Positions 1 through 8,553 of a DNA stretch of 64,000 bases are shown here, in pieces. The DNA lies in contig NZ_JALGQH010000005.1 in assembly GCF_022810305.1 (NCBI RefSeq), forward strand, positions 1 through 64,000, written 5' to 3'. The first letter of the stretch is position 1. Every line of letters begins with the position of its first letter. The position numbers and the translations under genes are program-made. The notes below the pieces were generated by a model. It searched no databases. It worked only from the letters and a program-made list of their open reading frames with translations, and was not told the origin of the DNA. This DNA is from Rhodococcus sp. ARC_M6. Lineage in GTDB: Bacteria; Actinomycetota; Actinomycetes; Mycobacteriales; Mycobacteriaceae.

Positions 1-2
1 TC

Positions 3-143
3 CATCATGTCCGATACCTCAGCATCGATGCGTTGGCTACGGCGCTGCACGATTACATCCACTGGTACAACCATGAACGCATCTCCACAAAGCTCCAGGG
101 CCTGAGCCCGGTGCAATACCGGGTTCAAGCCCTGGTGGCTTAG
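3..143 (+). pseudogene. IS3-family transposase, C-terminal end (cut by window start)
   Basis: Reading frame 3 gives 46 residues ending in a TAG stop. They include HDYIHWYNHERI and a GLSPVQYR-type ending, which is the usual last part of the integrase catalytic region (rve) in the OrfB protein of IS3-group elements. The matching terminal repeat follows 15 bases after the stop, so this is the right end of an insertion sequence. Only the C-terminal tail is visible; whether the element is intact lies outside the window. Confidence 0.85.
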
Positions 144-158
144 GCTCTTATTTGGCCA

Positions 159-182
159 GTCCAACTTCCGGGGACCAGTTCA
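159..182 (+). repeat. Right terminal inverted repeat of the IS3-type element
   Basis: Read on the complementary strand this stretch begins TGAACTGGTCCCCGGAAG, which has the TGA-starting form of IS3-family ends and sits just behind the transposase stop codon. The partner repeat and the target duplication are outside the window or not recognisable. Confidence 0.65.
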
Positions 183-231
183 CGCCTGCGGCTGGGGACC
201 TTCTTGTCTCCGCACCACAAACCTGAATTAT

Positions 232-1049
232 CTACTCGGTGACGGCAACACACCGCCAAACCTCGCCGTCGCACGCGTCCGGCGACATCTGCTCCGACAA
301 GTCGACGTGAACCGTTAATTCGGCGCAGTGCTGCGTCAGGTCTGCGACTACGGCATCGGAAAGAAAGTGGTGGTGTAGATCAAGTGAGTCGAGATGGGCG
401 AACCGACGGCTGGCGAGGAGCGCCGCAGCACCGTCGTCGGTGAGAACGCCCAACGACAGATCCAGGGTGCGCAACCGGGCAAGGAGCGGGGCTGCCACTA
501 CAGCGTGCACAACAGCGTCCTGAATCTCACTGTTCCGCAAGCCGAGATGCTTACGGTGGCGACGCCGCGGCCGATTCAATGGTCAAACGGCGCAGACAAG
601 CATGTCCTGCCGGGGGGAAACTGCAATTCGGTCCCGCCGCGAATCCCCAATTCGACCAACCTCGGAAACGCCGCGAGAATCGGAGTGACGTCGGATTGCT
701 GAATCCAAGAGATCTCCTGCTGCTCTTGCGTGATGTCGGCAAGAAACAGCGCGCGCAATGACGTCAACCGTTCTTGTTGTCCGACAATCAGTTCCACGAT
801 CGACGACGAGTCGGCCTCGTACAATTTTCCCCACTGACCGATGATCAACGCCTGGATCGCCGACAGGTCCACCGTCTCCACGAACCTCGCCCAGGCGTCG
901 GTGAAATGCTCCGCGTCATCGGCATACGATTCCACCGAGATTCGCCAGGCTACGGCGTCGGCGTCAGGCAACGCGCCGCCCGATGCTGACGGGTTGGGAA
1001 AATCAAATGCCGGAAGACCGTGCAGTGTGTCGAGGTGGGTGACCATCAT
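232..1049 (-). pseudogene. STM4015-like leucine-rich protein, frameshifted and internally deleted
   Basis: The start is placed at the ATG at 1049 because AAGGAG lies 6 bases upstream. The first part (to about 590) carries THLDTLHGLPAFDFP and EISWIQQSDVTPILAAFPR, motifs I recognise from the STM4015 family of leucine-rich-repeat proteins. The match then moves to a second frame (LRRLTIES, about 580-600) and then to a third frame (579 to 232) with HLGLRNSEIQDAVV, LDLSLGVLTDDGAAALL and LDLHHHFLSDA. About 50 residues expected between the second and third pieces are missing. The gene is therefore broken by frame changes and a deletion. It lies directly next to an IS3 end, which fits local decay. The function of the family is unknown. 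Confidence 0.75.
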
Positions 1050-1444
1050 CAAGATCTCCTTTTGGCCGAGCCGACGCTGACGTCGCGTTTGATTACCAGT
1101 CAATAGCAGGACCGACCGACAGGTACGAAAAATTGAGCGCCCCGGCGCAGCTCGGATCAGTGAAACAACCTGGCACGCCAGACATTTCAGACACCCCCAA
1201 AGGTGAAATAGGTGAGTGGACTCACCCTGCCGTAGTGTGCACGACGCAGCTGAGCAAATCAGATACCTATTGGAGTCCCGCAGAACGAAAAGTGATCATT
1301 TCAGTCAGTTCAGTCGTCTCGACTTGCGCACTGCGCTCACCAATGGTTCCCTCAGCAGGTCGTTGAGACCCACATCACATTCGACAACAGTCAGCCACCT
1401 CCCGGCCCCCACGAGGTCGCCGGGAATCAACCAAGGAGCAATAC
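1050..1444. other. Intergenic region upstream of the permease
   Basis: No credible gene was found in this divergent spacer. It should contain the promoter of the permease gene and of the decayed gene. It holds a 16-bp palindrome at 1211-1226, listed separately. Confidence 0.6.
1211..1226. promoter_or_regulatory. Palindrome, possible operator for the permease
   Basis: GGTGAGTGGACTCACC has two perfect 7-base arms around GG. It lies 219 bases upstream of the permease start. A dimeric regulator such as a GntR-type protein could bind it, but the binder is not identified. Confidence 0.4.
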
Positions 1445-2980
1445 ATGCCCGGAGTCGGCATATGGCGCACCAAATCCGTCGAGCAATCGATCGCGGACAC
1501 CGACGAGCCTGAGACAAAGCTCAAAAAGGAACTGACTGCGAAAGACCTGACGGTCTTCGGTGTCGCCGTCGTCATCGGCGCAGGTATCTTCACGCTCACC
1601 GCCAGAACTGCAGGCAACGTTGCCGGCCCGTCCATCTCGCTCGCGTTTGTCCTCGCCGCCATCGCCTGCGCGCTCGCAGCCCTCTGTTACGCCGAGTTCG
1701 CGTCGACTGTTCCCGTCGCCGGTAGTGCATACACATTTTCGTACGCAACCTTCGGGGAGTTCGCTGCCTGGATTATCGGCTGGGACCTCATCCTCGAATT
1801 CGCGCTCGCCGCGGCCGTTGTCGGCAAGGGTTGGTCGCTCTATCTAGGCAATGTCATCGGAGCAAGTGGCAGTACCACCGCACACCTCGGACCGATCAGT
1901 TTCGACTGGGGCGCGCTGCTCATCATCGCGGCCATCACAACCATCCTCGCCATCGGAACCAAGGTTTCCTCCCGCGTCTCCGCAGTCATCACCGCGATCA
2001 AGATTGCCGTAGTACTCCTGGTCATCATCGTCGGCTCGTTCTACATCAAGAAGGAGAACTACTCTCCCTTCATCCCGCCGGCCGAAGGCGCTGACAGCTC
2101 GGCAAGTGGAATCCATCAGACCCTGTTCTCCTGGCTCACCGGTGCCGGTGGCAGTAGCTACGGCGCCTACGGCCTGCTGGCCGCAGCCAGCCTGGTGTTC
2201 TTTGCCTTCATCGGGTTCGACGTCGTCGCAACCACCGCCGAGGAGACAAAGGATCCCCAGAAAGCCCTGCCCCGCGGAATCTTCGGATCCCTCGCGATTG
2301 TGACCGTCCTGTACGTCGCGGTGACCCTGGTGCTCACCGGAATGGTCAAGTACACGGAATTGAAGGACGGCAGCCCGCTGGTCGGCGATTCCAGTGCCAC
2401 GCTGGCCACTGCCTTCGAGGCCAACGGGATCGGTTGGGCCCAAACTGCCATCAACTTCGGCGGCCTGGCCGGCCTGACCACCGTCGTCATGGTGATGATG
2501 CTCGGCCAAACGCGAGTGTTGTTCGCGATGTCGCGTGACGGCCTCATGCCCCGCAAGCTGGCCAAGACCAACGACAAGGGCGTCCCGGTTCGCATTACTC
2601 TCATCGTCGGCGGCGTCGTCGCCGTGCTCGCAGCGTTCTTCCCCATGGGAACGCTCGAAGAAATGGTGAACATCGGCACACTGTTCGCATTCGTACTCGT
2701 CTGCATCGGCGTCATCGTCCTGCGCCGCACCCGCCCCGATCTGCCGCGTGGATTCCGCGTGCCGTGGGTGCCGTTCGTTCCGATTCTTGCCGTTCTCGCC
2801 TGCGGTTGGCTGATGCTCAACCTCTCGGTCGAGACCTGGATCCGATTCATCGTCTGGATGGCGATCGGCGTTGTCGTCTACTTCTTGTACGGACACCGCA
2901 AGTCGGTACTCGGCCGCAAGATCAAGGACGGGACAGTCATCCCGTCGGCGAACGCCGCACCAGTGCTTGTCAAAGACTGA
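1445..2980 (+). CDS. APC-superfamily amino acid permease (cationic amino acid transporter type)
   Basis: This 511-residue protein should import amino acids across the cytoplasmic membrane by proton-linked transport. The hydrophilic N-terminus (about 45 residues) is followed by GVAVVIGAGIFTLTA, the first-helix signature of the APC superfamily with its unwound GxG substrate-binding segment. About 12 hydrophobic segments follow, and the C-terminus is short and basic. The conserved FAFIGFDVVATTAEE segment with PQKALPRGI is typical of the YfnA/CAT branch. The ATG is preceded by AAGGAG. The gene stands alone between an IS remnant and a convergent DoxX gene, with a hairpin terminator after it. Substrate specificity cannot be read from the sequence. 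Confidence 0.9.
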   Translation: MPGVGIWRTKSVEQSIADTDEPETKLKKELTAKDLTVFGVAVVIGAGIFTLTARTAGNVAGPSISLAFVLAAIACALAALCYAEFASTVPVAGSAYTFSYATFGEFAAWIIGWDLILEFALAAAVVGKGWSLYLGNVIGASGSTTAHLGPISFDWGALLIIAAITTILAIGTKVSSRVSAVITAIKIAVVLLVIIVGSFYIKKENYSPFIPPAEGADSSASGIHQTLFSWLTGAGGSSYGAYGLLAAASLVFFAFIGFDVVATTAEETKDPQKALPRGIFGSLAIVTVLYVAVTLVLTGMVKYTELKDGSPLVGDSSATLATAFEANGIGWAQTAINFGGLAGLTTVVMVMMLGQTRVLFAMSRDGLMPRKLAKTNDKGVPVRITLIVGGVVAVLAAFFPMGTLEEMVNIGTLFAFVLVCIGVIVLRRTRPDLPRGFRVPWVPFVPILAVLACGWLMLNLSVETWIRFIVWMAIGVVVYFLYGHRKSVLGRKIKDGTVIPSANAAPVLVKD

Positions 2981-2997
2981 CACTGCCCACTGACAAA

Positions 2998-3034
2998 AGA
3001 ACCGCCGCCTTCCTTGATGGAGGGCGGCGGTTCT
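2998..3034. terminator. Hairpin terminator between convergent genes
   Basis: The arm AGAACCGCCGCC at 2998-3009 pairs with GGCGGCGGTTCT at 3023-3034. It lies between the permease stop and the convergent DoxX gene, so it can serve both. Confidence 0.75.
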
Positions 3035-3054
3035 GTTGTGAACCAGTCACACGA

Positions 3055-3891
3055 TCAGATCAGCGGATTGGCACCGTTCAGGAAGATCCACGTGCACACA
3101 CCCGCCGCAATGCCGAGAACGAGGACCACCAGCGACCCGACGTACGGCCTCCTTGCCCACCCACGACGTCCGTCCAAGGACAGAAGGCCGGGACCGGTCA
3201 AGATGATGACTCCAGCACAGATACCCAGCAGCATCTCGTACTCGGTACCTTCCGGTGCAAAATACTCGAGTCCGGGCGCACTCGCCTGACGCAAGGCCCA
3301 GGCATTGATCATCACGGCCAGAATCGACGCGGCCGCTACCGGAGTCAGCAGGCCCAAGATGAGCAGCGCGCCGCCGGCCACCTCGCCGACCGCACCGAGG
3401 ATCGCGAGCAATTTTGCCTGCTCGAACCCGGCGTCGGCCAACATCGTTTCGAAGCCGCCCAGACCCGGACCGTTCCAGATACCGGTCAGCTTCTGAAGTC
3501 CGTGCACCAATGCCGTCCCACCGACCGCCAGACGGAGCACCAGCAGGCCCAGATCGAGCGTTCCACGTCCGGTCGACAAGTCCGACGAGTCGCTGACTAC
3601 CGGCACCGGATCAGCGACCGGAACCTGATCAGCCGATATCTCGTAGGCGGGATCACGACTGAGCACCTCGGTCTGCTTGTCAGCACCCGGAGCACGATAG
3701 GTCGGAAGCTGTTCGGTCACGGAATTTGCATTCGCCGACCCGAACTCCAATTCGTCGTCGGTACGCGGCAAGGGATTCCTGGCGCTCACCGTCGGAAATT
3801 TTTCGGTGGGGAGATCGTAAGGACTCGATACTTTGCCCAACGCTGTGTCCGTTTCAGGAACTTCGCTGGGGTCTTTCCGCTCGTCAGTCAC
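3055..3891 (-). CDS. DoxX-family membrane protein
   Basis: The product has about 278 residues. The first 110 or so are hydrophilic and rich in Asp, Pro and Ser, probably disordered and cytoplasmic. The rest carries four membrane segments, beginning around LGLLVLRLAVGGTALVHG and ending with a helix near the C-terminus, which is the DoxX fold. DoxX proteins have been linked to membrane redox and oxidative-stress complexes; the role here is inferred only. The start used is the GTG at 3891, which gives the N-terminus VTDERKDPSEVPE; an upstream ATG at 3954 would add 21 residues and overlap the divergent promoter. In M. tuberculosis the equivalent is Rv3005c next to lppZ, the same arrangement as here. 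Confidence 0.8.
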   Translation of the reverse strand: MTDERKDPSEVPETDTALGKVSSPYDLPTEKFPTVSARNPLPRTDDELEFGSANANSVTEQLPTYRAPGADKQTEVLSRDPAYEISADQVPVADPVPVVSDSSDLSTGRGTLDLGLLVLRLAVGGTALVHGLQKLTGIWNGPGLGGFETMLADAGFEQAKLLAILGAVGEVAGGALLILGLLTPVAAASILAVMINAWALRQASAPGLEYFAPEGTEYEMLLGICAGVIILTGPGLLSLDGRRGWARRPYVGSLVVLVLGIAAGVCTWIFLNGANPLI

Positions 3892-3980
3892 GTTGGTGAG
3901 CCTAAGTCCGTTTCGTGAACTCGTCGGGGAAGCTACTCCGGCGTGGCGAGACATGCCATCTGTTACGTAACGTCTTCCCC

Positions 3981-5114
3981 ATGACTACGGGTGGGCGCAG
4001 AACGTCGATTGCATGTGCCGTGACAATGACCACCGTCCTTCTGGGTGGTTGTGCGCAATTCGACGAGTCGACAACCACCCCGTTCACCCCAGAGCCTGTC
4101 CAGCAATCCGTTGTCGACGTCCAACCACAAAATCCTCCGCCGGCGACAACCGAGACGCCAAAGCCGCCATCCGGCCCCCTCGGTCCGTGCCAGGACCCAG
4201 ACCCGTCCGTCATCGCGACGTGTCTCGACACCACCGGTGGGCTCCTCACCCTGCCCGACGGAAACTCAGGCCTGGTTGCCGAACGCCGGACCGGCCGAAT
4301 CATGCAGGTCGCCCCGGGGCAGACGCCCGTCGAGGTGGCCAAGATCGACGTCGACGGCAGTGGCGACGGAGGGCTTCTCGACATCGCACTGTCCCCCACC
4401 TTCGTCGAAGACAATCTGATCTACGCGTACGTCACGACGGGCACCGACAATCGGGTAGTCCGAATCGCCCCGGGAGACTCCGCCAAGGAAGTTCTCGGCG
4501 GAATTCCGCGCGGCGCCAACGGCAACGGCGGATCACTCGAATTTGCGGCACCCGATCAATTGATGATATTGACGGGAGATACCGGAAATCCTGCTGCGGC
4601 AACAGATCCCGGATCCCTGGCCGGAAAGTTGCTTCGAGTGCGGTCGTTGAGTCCGTCGCCGACTCCGCCGCGCCCCGAGGTCGTGTTGTCGGGAATCGGG
4701 AACGGCGGAGGCGTCTGTGTCGATCCCGGGATCGCGACGTGGGTCACCGATCGCACCGCACTCGAAGACCGTCTCCAACGTGTGGGCACCGACGGAATCG
4801 TCACGGCGCCGGCGTGGACATGGCCGGACCGTCCGGGAGTGGGTGGGTGTGTAGCCGCCCGAGGAGTCGTGGCGGTAGCACTCGGCGCCGGTAAAGCAGT
4901 CTCGTCGCTCGCGTCCGATCCCGGAACGGGAGCTATCACCGCTGCCCCGGGGACGGTTGCCAAGGATACGTACGGTCAACTCGGCGGCCTGGCCGTCGGA
5001 TCAGACGGGTTGCTGTGGGTGAGCACCATCAACAAGACCGCGGGCGAACCTGGCCCCAACGACGACAGGGTAGTGAAGATTCCCATGCCGAGCGGAGGCG
5101 GCGGCATCGACTGA
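3981..5114 (+). CDS. lppZ: LppZ-like lipoprotein with glucose/sorbosone dehydrogenase-type beta-propeller
   Basis: The 377-residue product begins with a basic n-region and a hydrophobic segment ending in the lipobox LLGGC, so it should be exported and lipid-anchored. A Pro/Thr-rich linker follows. The rest resembles the GSDH propeller fold: GLLTLPDGNSGLVAERRTG, a GGLLDIALSPTF segment, and a final LGGLAVGSDGLLWVST blade. Homologues of the fold use PQQ, but no PQQ-binding or activity claim can be made from these residues. Synteny with DoxX and gatB supports orthology to mycobacterial LppZ (Rv3006). The start is the ATG at 3981; the longer frame from 3915 would put 22 residues before the signal peptide. 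The stop lies in the first copy of a 31-bp tandem repeat. Confidence 0.8.
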   Translation: MTTGGRRTSIACAVTMTTVLLGGCAQFDESTTTPFTPEPVQQSVVDVQPQNPPPATTETPKPPSGPLGPCQDPDPSVIATCLDTTGGLLTLPDGNSGLVAERRTGRIMQVAPGQTPVEVAKIDVDGSGDGGLLDIALSPTFVEDNLIYAYVTTGTDNRVVRIAPGDSAKEVLGGIPRGANGNGGSLEFAAPDQLMILTGDTGNPAAATDPGSLAGKLLRVRSLSPSPTPPRPEVVLSGIGNGGGVCVDPGIATWVTDRTALEDRLQRVGTDGIVTAPAWTWPDRPGVGGCVAARGVVAVALGAGKAVSSLASDPGTGAITAAPGTVAKDTYGQLGGLAVGSDGLLWVSTINKTAGEPGPNDDRVVKIPMPSGGGGID

Positions 5115-5176
5115 CGGGCCGAGCGGAGGCGGCGGCATCGACTGACGGGCCGAGCGGAGGCGGCGGCATCGACTGA
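5088..5176 (+). repeat. 31-bp tandem repeat, nearly three copies, at the lppZ 3' end
   Basis: The unit starting CCGAGCGGAGGCGGCGGCAT begins at 5088, 5119 and 5150. Copies 1 and 2 are full length and the third is partial, ending at 5176. Each contains GACTGA. The first copy encodes the last lppZ residues and its stop codon. Because 31 is not a multiple of three, each copy is in a different frame. Confidence 0.95.
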
Positions 5177-5182
5177 AAAGCA

Positions 5183-5218
5183 TTGATGCCCGGTCGAATT
5201 GAATCGACCGGGCATCAA
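5183..5218. terminator. Strong hairpin terminator between lppZ and gatB
   Basis: TTGATGCCCGGTCGA at 5183-5197 pairs perfectly over 15 bases with 5204-5218, leaving a 6-base loop. It separates two convergent genes and can stop transcription from both sides. Confidence 0.85.
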
Positions 5219-5234
5219 ACTATGTGTGCGAGGA

Positions 5235-6746
5235 CTAGCTGCAAGCCTCGATGACAAGTTCCTTGACGCGTGCTGCGTCGGCCTGTCCACGAGTGGCCTT
5301 CATGACGTCGCCGACGATCTTTCCGGCGGCCTGAACCTTGCCGCTACGGATCTTGTCCGCGATATCGGGGTTGGCGGCCAGGGCCTCGTCGACAGCTGCC
5401 TTGAGCTTGGTTTCGTCGCGCTCGACAACCAACTCCGGATGCGCCGCAACAACCTGCTCCGGATCACCCTCACCGTCGAGAACATGATCGACAACCTGGC
5501 GGGCAACCTTGTTGTTGAGCTTGCCACTGTCAATCAGTGCCACAACCTGAGCGACCTGCGTCGGCGTGATCGGCAGTGCGCCGAGTTCGACGCCGCGAGC
5601 GTTAGCCTGCTGGGACAGGTATGACAGCCACCAGGAGCGTGCAGCTTCAGGCGACGCGCCGGCTTCGGTGGTGGCGATCACCAGATCAATTGCACCGGCG
5701 TTGACGAGGTCACGCATGACCTCGTCGGAAATTCCCCAGTCCTTCTGGATACGCGCACGGCGGATCCACGGAAGCTCGGGAAGGGTTCCGCGCAGTTCTT
5801 CGACCCACTCTGGGCTGGGTGCAACAGGTTCGAGGTCCGGCTCCGGGAAGTAGCGGTAGTCCTCTGCTGTCTCCTTGCGGCGGCCAGCGGAGGTTGTGCC
5901 GTCGGCTTCCTGGAAGTGCCGGGTTTCCTGGATGATCTCGCCGCCGGCGTCGAGTACCGCCGCCTGACGACGCATCTCGTAGCGAACCGCGACCTCAACA
6001 CTCTTGAGCGAGTTGACGTTCTTGGTCTCGGTGCGAGTTCCCAATTCGGTCGCGCCGATCGGCATCAGCGAAATGTTGGCGTCGCAACGCATCGAACCCT
6101 GGTCCATGCGAACGTCGGAGACGTCGAGGGACTTCAGCAGATCGCGCAGTGCCGTGACGTACGCGCGGGCAACTTCGGGGGCGCGCTCGCCGGCTCCATG
6201 GATGGTCTTGGTGACGATTTCCACCAACGGAACACCGGCACGGTTGTAGTCGAGCAGAGAGTGACTGGCACCGTGGATTCGGCCGGTTGCGCCACCCACA
6301 TGGAGGGACTTACCGGTGTCCTCTTCCATGTGGGCGCGCTCGATGTCAACTCGCCAGGTGGTGCCGTCGTCGAGCAGAACGTCGAGGTAGCCCTCGGTGG
6401 CAATCGGCTCGTCGTACTGCGAGATCTGGTAGTTCTTCGGCTGATCCGGGTAGAAGTAGTTCTTGCGCGCGAATCGACCCCACGGGGTGATCGAGCAGTT
6501 GAGCGCAAGGCCGATCCGGATGGCGGACTCCACGGCGGCGGCATTGACCACCGGCATGGATCCGGGCAGGCCCAGGCAGACGGGGCATACCTGGGTGTTG
6601 GGTTCGGCACCGAACTCGGTGGGGCACGGGCAGAACATCTTGGTAGCGGTGCCGAGTTCTACGTGCACCTCCATACCCATCACAGGCTCGTACTTGGTCA
6701 GCACTTCGTCGTAATCGAGGATGTCGGGCGCATCGACAGCAGTCAT
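5235..6746 (-). CDS. gatB: Aspartyl/glutamyl-tRNA amidotransferase subunit B
   Basis: GatB (503 residues) binds misacylated Glu-tRNA(Gln) or Asp-tRNA(Asn) and, with GatA and GatC, activates and amidates the attached amino acid in the cytoplasm. The N-terminus carries [15 protein letters not shown] and [10 protein letters not shown], the GatB cradle signature, followed by the zinc-site-like [15 protein letters not shown]. The C-terminal YqeY-like tail domain ends with GKVVGDVMK-type sequence (here [17 protein letters not shown]). The start is the ATG at 6746. Upstream in-frame sequence back to 7094 overlaps pfkA and looks non-coding. gatB is separated from gatCA by pfkA, a two-component system and lipase genes, whereas in mycobacteria only pfkA intervenes. 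Confidence 0.97.
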   Translation of the reverse strand: MTAVDAPDILDYDEVLTKYEPVMGMEVHVELGTATKMFCPCPTEFGAEPNTQVCPVCLGLPGSMPVVNAAAVESAIRIGLALNCSITPWGRFARKNYFYPDQPKNYQISQYDEPIATEGYLDVLLDDGTTWRVDIERAHMEEDTGKSLHVGGATGRIHGASHSLLDYNRAGVPLVEIVTKTIHGAGERAPEVARAYVTALRDLLKSLDVSDVRMDQGSMRCDANISLMPIGATELGTRTETKNVNSLKSVEVAVRYEMRRQAAVLDAGGEIIQETRHFQEADGTTSAGRRKETAEDYRYFPEPDLEPVAPSPEWVEELRGTLPELPWIRRARIQKDWGISDEVMRDLVNAGAIDLVIATTEAGASPEAARSWWLSYLSQQANARGVELGALPITPTQVAQVVALIDSGKLNNKVARQVVDHVLDGEGDPEQVVAAHPELVVERDETKLKAAVDEALAANPDIADKIRSGKVQAAGKIVGDVMKATRGQADAARVKELVIEACS

Positions 6747-6771
6747 GGCTACTAGTTTATGCGCCGGACGC

Positions 6772-7803
6772 TCAGCCGAAGAATGCGGCTGCCTCCTCGT
6801 ATCGCTCCTTGGGCACAGTCTTGAGCCGACGGGTCGCCTCCTCGAGCGGAACCAGGTCGATCGACGTGCCGTGCAGGGCCACCATATTCCCGAAATCACC
6901 ACGATGAGCAGCGTCGGTGGCGTGGACTCCGAAGCGTGTCGCGAGGATGCGATCGTGTGGTGTCGGGGTGCCGCCGCGCTGAATATGACCGAGAACCGTC
7001 GTCCGAACTTCCTTGCCGATCCGACGCTCGATCTCGTTGCCCAGCTGCTGAGCGACGCCGGTGAAAATCTTGTGCCCGAACTCGTCGATGCCACCTTCGC
7101 GCAGAGTCATCGACGCCGGATCGGGCATCGCACCCTCCGCTACGACGCAGATGAAGTGGGAATCGCCGCGTTGGAATCGCTTCTTGACCATCGCGCACAC
7201 TTCGTCGACGTCGAACGGCTGCTCCGGAACCAGGGTCAGGTGTGCACCGGAAGCCAAACCGGCCTGCAGAGCGATCCAACCGGCATGGCGGCCCATAACC
7301 TCGACGAGCATGACGCGCTGATGCGATTCCGCCGTCGTGTGGAGGCGGTCGATGGCATCGGTGGCAACGGCAAGCGCAGTGTCGAAGCCGAAAGTGACGT
7401 CGGTGCAGTCGATATCGTTGTCGATTGTCTTGGGAACACCGATGACTGGCACGCCGCTGTCCGACAGCCAACTTGCCGCCGTCAGGGTTCCCTCGCCGCC
7501 GATGGGGATCAGGACGTCGATCCCGTTGTCGTCGAGGGTCTGCTTGATCTGATCGAGCCCGGCGCGCAATTTATCGGGATTGACGCGTGCGGTGCCGAGA
7601 ATGGTTCCACCACGCGTCAGGATGCGGTCGATGCGATCGTCCGCGGCCAGTGGAACCTTGCGATCTTCGAGAAGTCCCCGCCAACCGTCACGGAATCCGA
7701 CAACCGAACTCCCGTACCGACCCGCTGACGTCCGCACGACAGCCCTGATCACTGCGTTCAATCCCGGGCAGTCACCGCCACCTGTGAGTACTCCGATTCG
7801 CAT
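6772..7803 (-). CDS. pfkA: 6-phosphofructokinase
   Basis: PfkA (343 residues) phosphorylates fructose 6-phosphate in glycolysis. The N-terminal [17 protein letters not shown] is the phosphate-donor loop, IGGEGT (residues 101-106) the donor site, and PKTIDND (124-130) carries the catalytic Asp. Gly105 is the residue of ATP-dependent enzymes (Asp in pyrophosphate enzymes), whereas Lys125 is the residue typical of pyrophosphate enzymes (Gly in E. coli). This mixed pattern is known from actinobacterial ATP-using PFKs. Substrate-site motifs [12 protein letters not shown] and [13 protein letters not shown] are intact. The gene lies 25 bases upstream of gatB and is likely cotranscribed with it. Confidence 0.95.
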   Translation of the reverse strand: MRIGVLTGGGDCPGLNAVIRAVVRTSAGRYGSSVVGFRDGWRGLLEDRKVPLAADDRIDRILTRGGTILGTARVNPDKLRAGLDQIKQTLDDNGIDVLIPIGGEGTLTAASWLSDSGVPVIGVPKTIDNDIDCTDVTFGFDTALAVATDAIDRLHTTAESHQRVMLVEVMGRHAGWIALQAGLASGAHLTLVPEQPFDVDEVCAMVKKRFQRGDSHFICVVAEGAMPDPASMTLREGGIDEFGHKIFTGVAQQLGNEIERRIGKEVRTTVLGHIQRGGTPTPHDRILATRFGVHATDAAHRGDFGNMVALHGTSIDLVPLEEATRRLKTVPKERYEEAAAFFG

Positions 7804-7881
7804 TGTGACTGCACCTCTCGCATTGACTGATTGTGAAACCCGTGCAGTTCCATCTTCCCCCAGCGGCCACGTCGCTGCAGG

Positions 7882-8544
7882 CTATCGCGGCGTAACGAGG
7901 CCACTTTCGTATGCCAGCACGACAGCCTGTGCGCGATCTCTCAGGTCGAGTTTCGAAAGGACCTTGCCGACATGCGTTTTGACCGTCTGTTCCGCAACGA
8001 ACAACTTTTCCGCGATCTCCGTGTTGGACAATCCGCGAGCGATCAATTCGAGCACTTCGCGTTCGCGCGGCGTCAACGCGTCGAGTGCCGCCGGGCGGGT
8101 TCGAGGGGTCGCACGACGACTGGTCACGTCGGCAATGAGCCTGCGGGTGACCGTCGGCGCCAACAGGGCCTGGCCATCGGCAACCACCCGGACCGCCCGG
8201 ATGAGTTCCTCGGCCGGTGCGTCCTTGAGCATGAAACCGCTTGCACCGAGGCTGAGGGCTTCGTAGACGTAGTCGTCGATGTCGAACGTGGTGAGCATGA
8301 GAACTCGAACCGGCGGTTCCCCACCGGCGGCAAGGATGAGACGCGCGGCATCGAGTCCGTTCATCTCCGGCATGCGAACGTCCATCAGCACCACATCCGG
8401 GCGCAACCTCGCGACTTCGGCGACTGCTACCTTGCCGTTCGGTGCGTCACCGATCACGCTGATATCCGGTTGTGCGGAGAGGAGGGCTCCGAACCCTTGT
8501 CGAACCATCGCTTGGTCGTCGGCAATGAACACTGTGATGGGCAC
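7882..8544 (-). CDS. NarL/LuxR-family response regulator
   Basis: The 220-residue protein has a receiver domain (about 1-120) with the acidic pair in FIADDQ, phosphoacceptor Asp55 in VVLMDVRMPEM, Thr in MLTTFD and Lys in FMLKDAPA. A C-terminal LuxR-type helix-turn-helix follows (about 153-210, LTPREREVLELIARGLSN). It should be a DNA-binding transcription regulator activated by the kinase encoded just upstream, from which it is separated by nine bases. Its targets are unknown; the divergent phospholipase operon beginning at 9918 is a candidate because of position. The pair is inserted between pfkA and gatA relative to the mycobacterial order. Confidence 0.93.
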   Translation of the reverse strand: MPITVFIADDQAMVRQGFGALLSAQPDISVIGDAPNGKVAVAEVARLRPDVVLMDVRMPEMNGLDAARLILAAGGEPPVRVLMLTTFDIDDYVYEALSLGASGFMLKDAPAEELIRAVRVVADGQALLAPTVTRRLIADVTSRRATPRTRPAALDALTPREREVLELIARGLSNTEIAEKLFVAEQTVKTHVGKVLSKLDLRDRAQAVVLAYESGLVTPR

Positions 8545-8553
8545 TCCGACAGC

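Noticed and set aside
1844-2983. A 379-codon minus-strand frame antisense to the permease
   Set aside because: Asp/Gly-rich shadow frame without a fold signature or ribosome site.
5119-5176. Repeat copies as a continuation of lppZ by frameshift
   Set aside because: The first copy already has an in-frame TGA and the peptide GGGGID is a plausible natural C-terminus, so no frameshift is needed.
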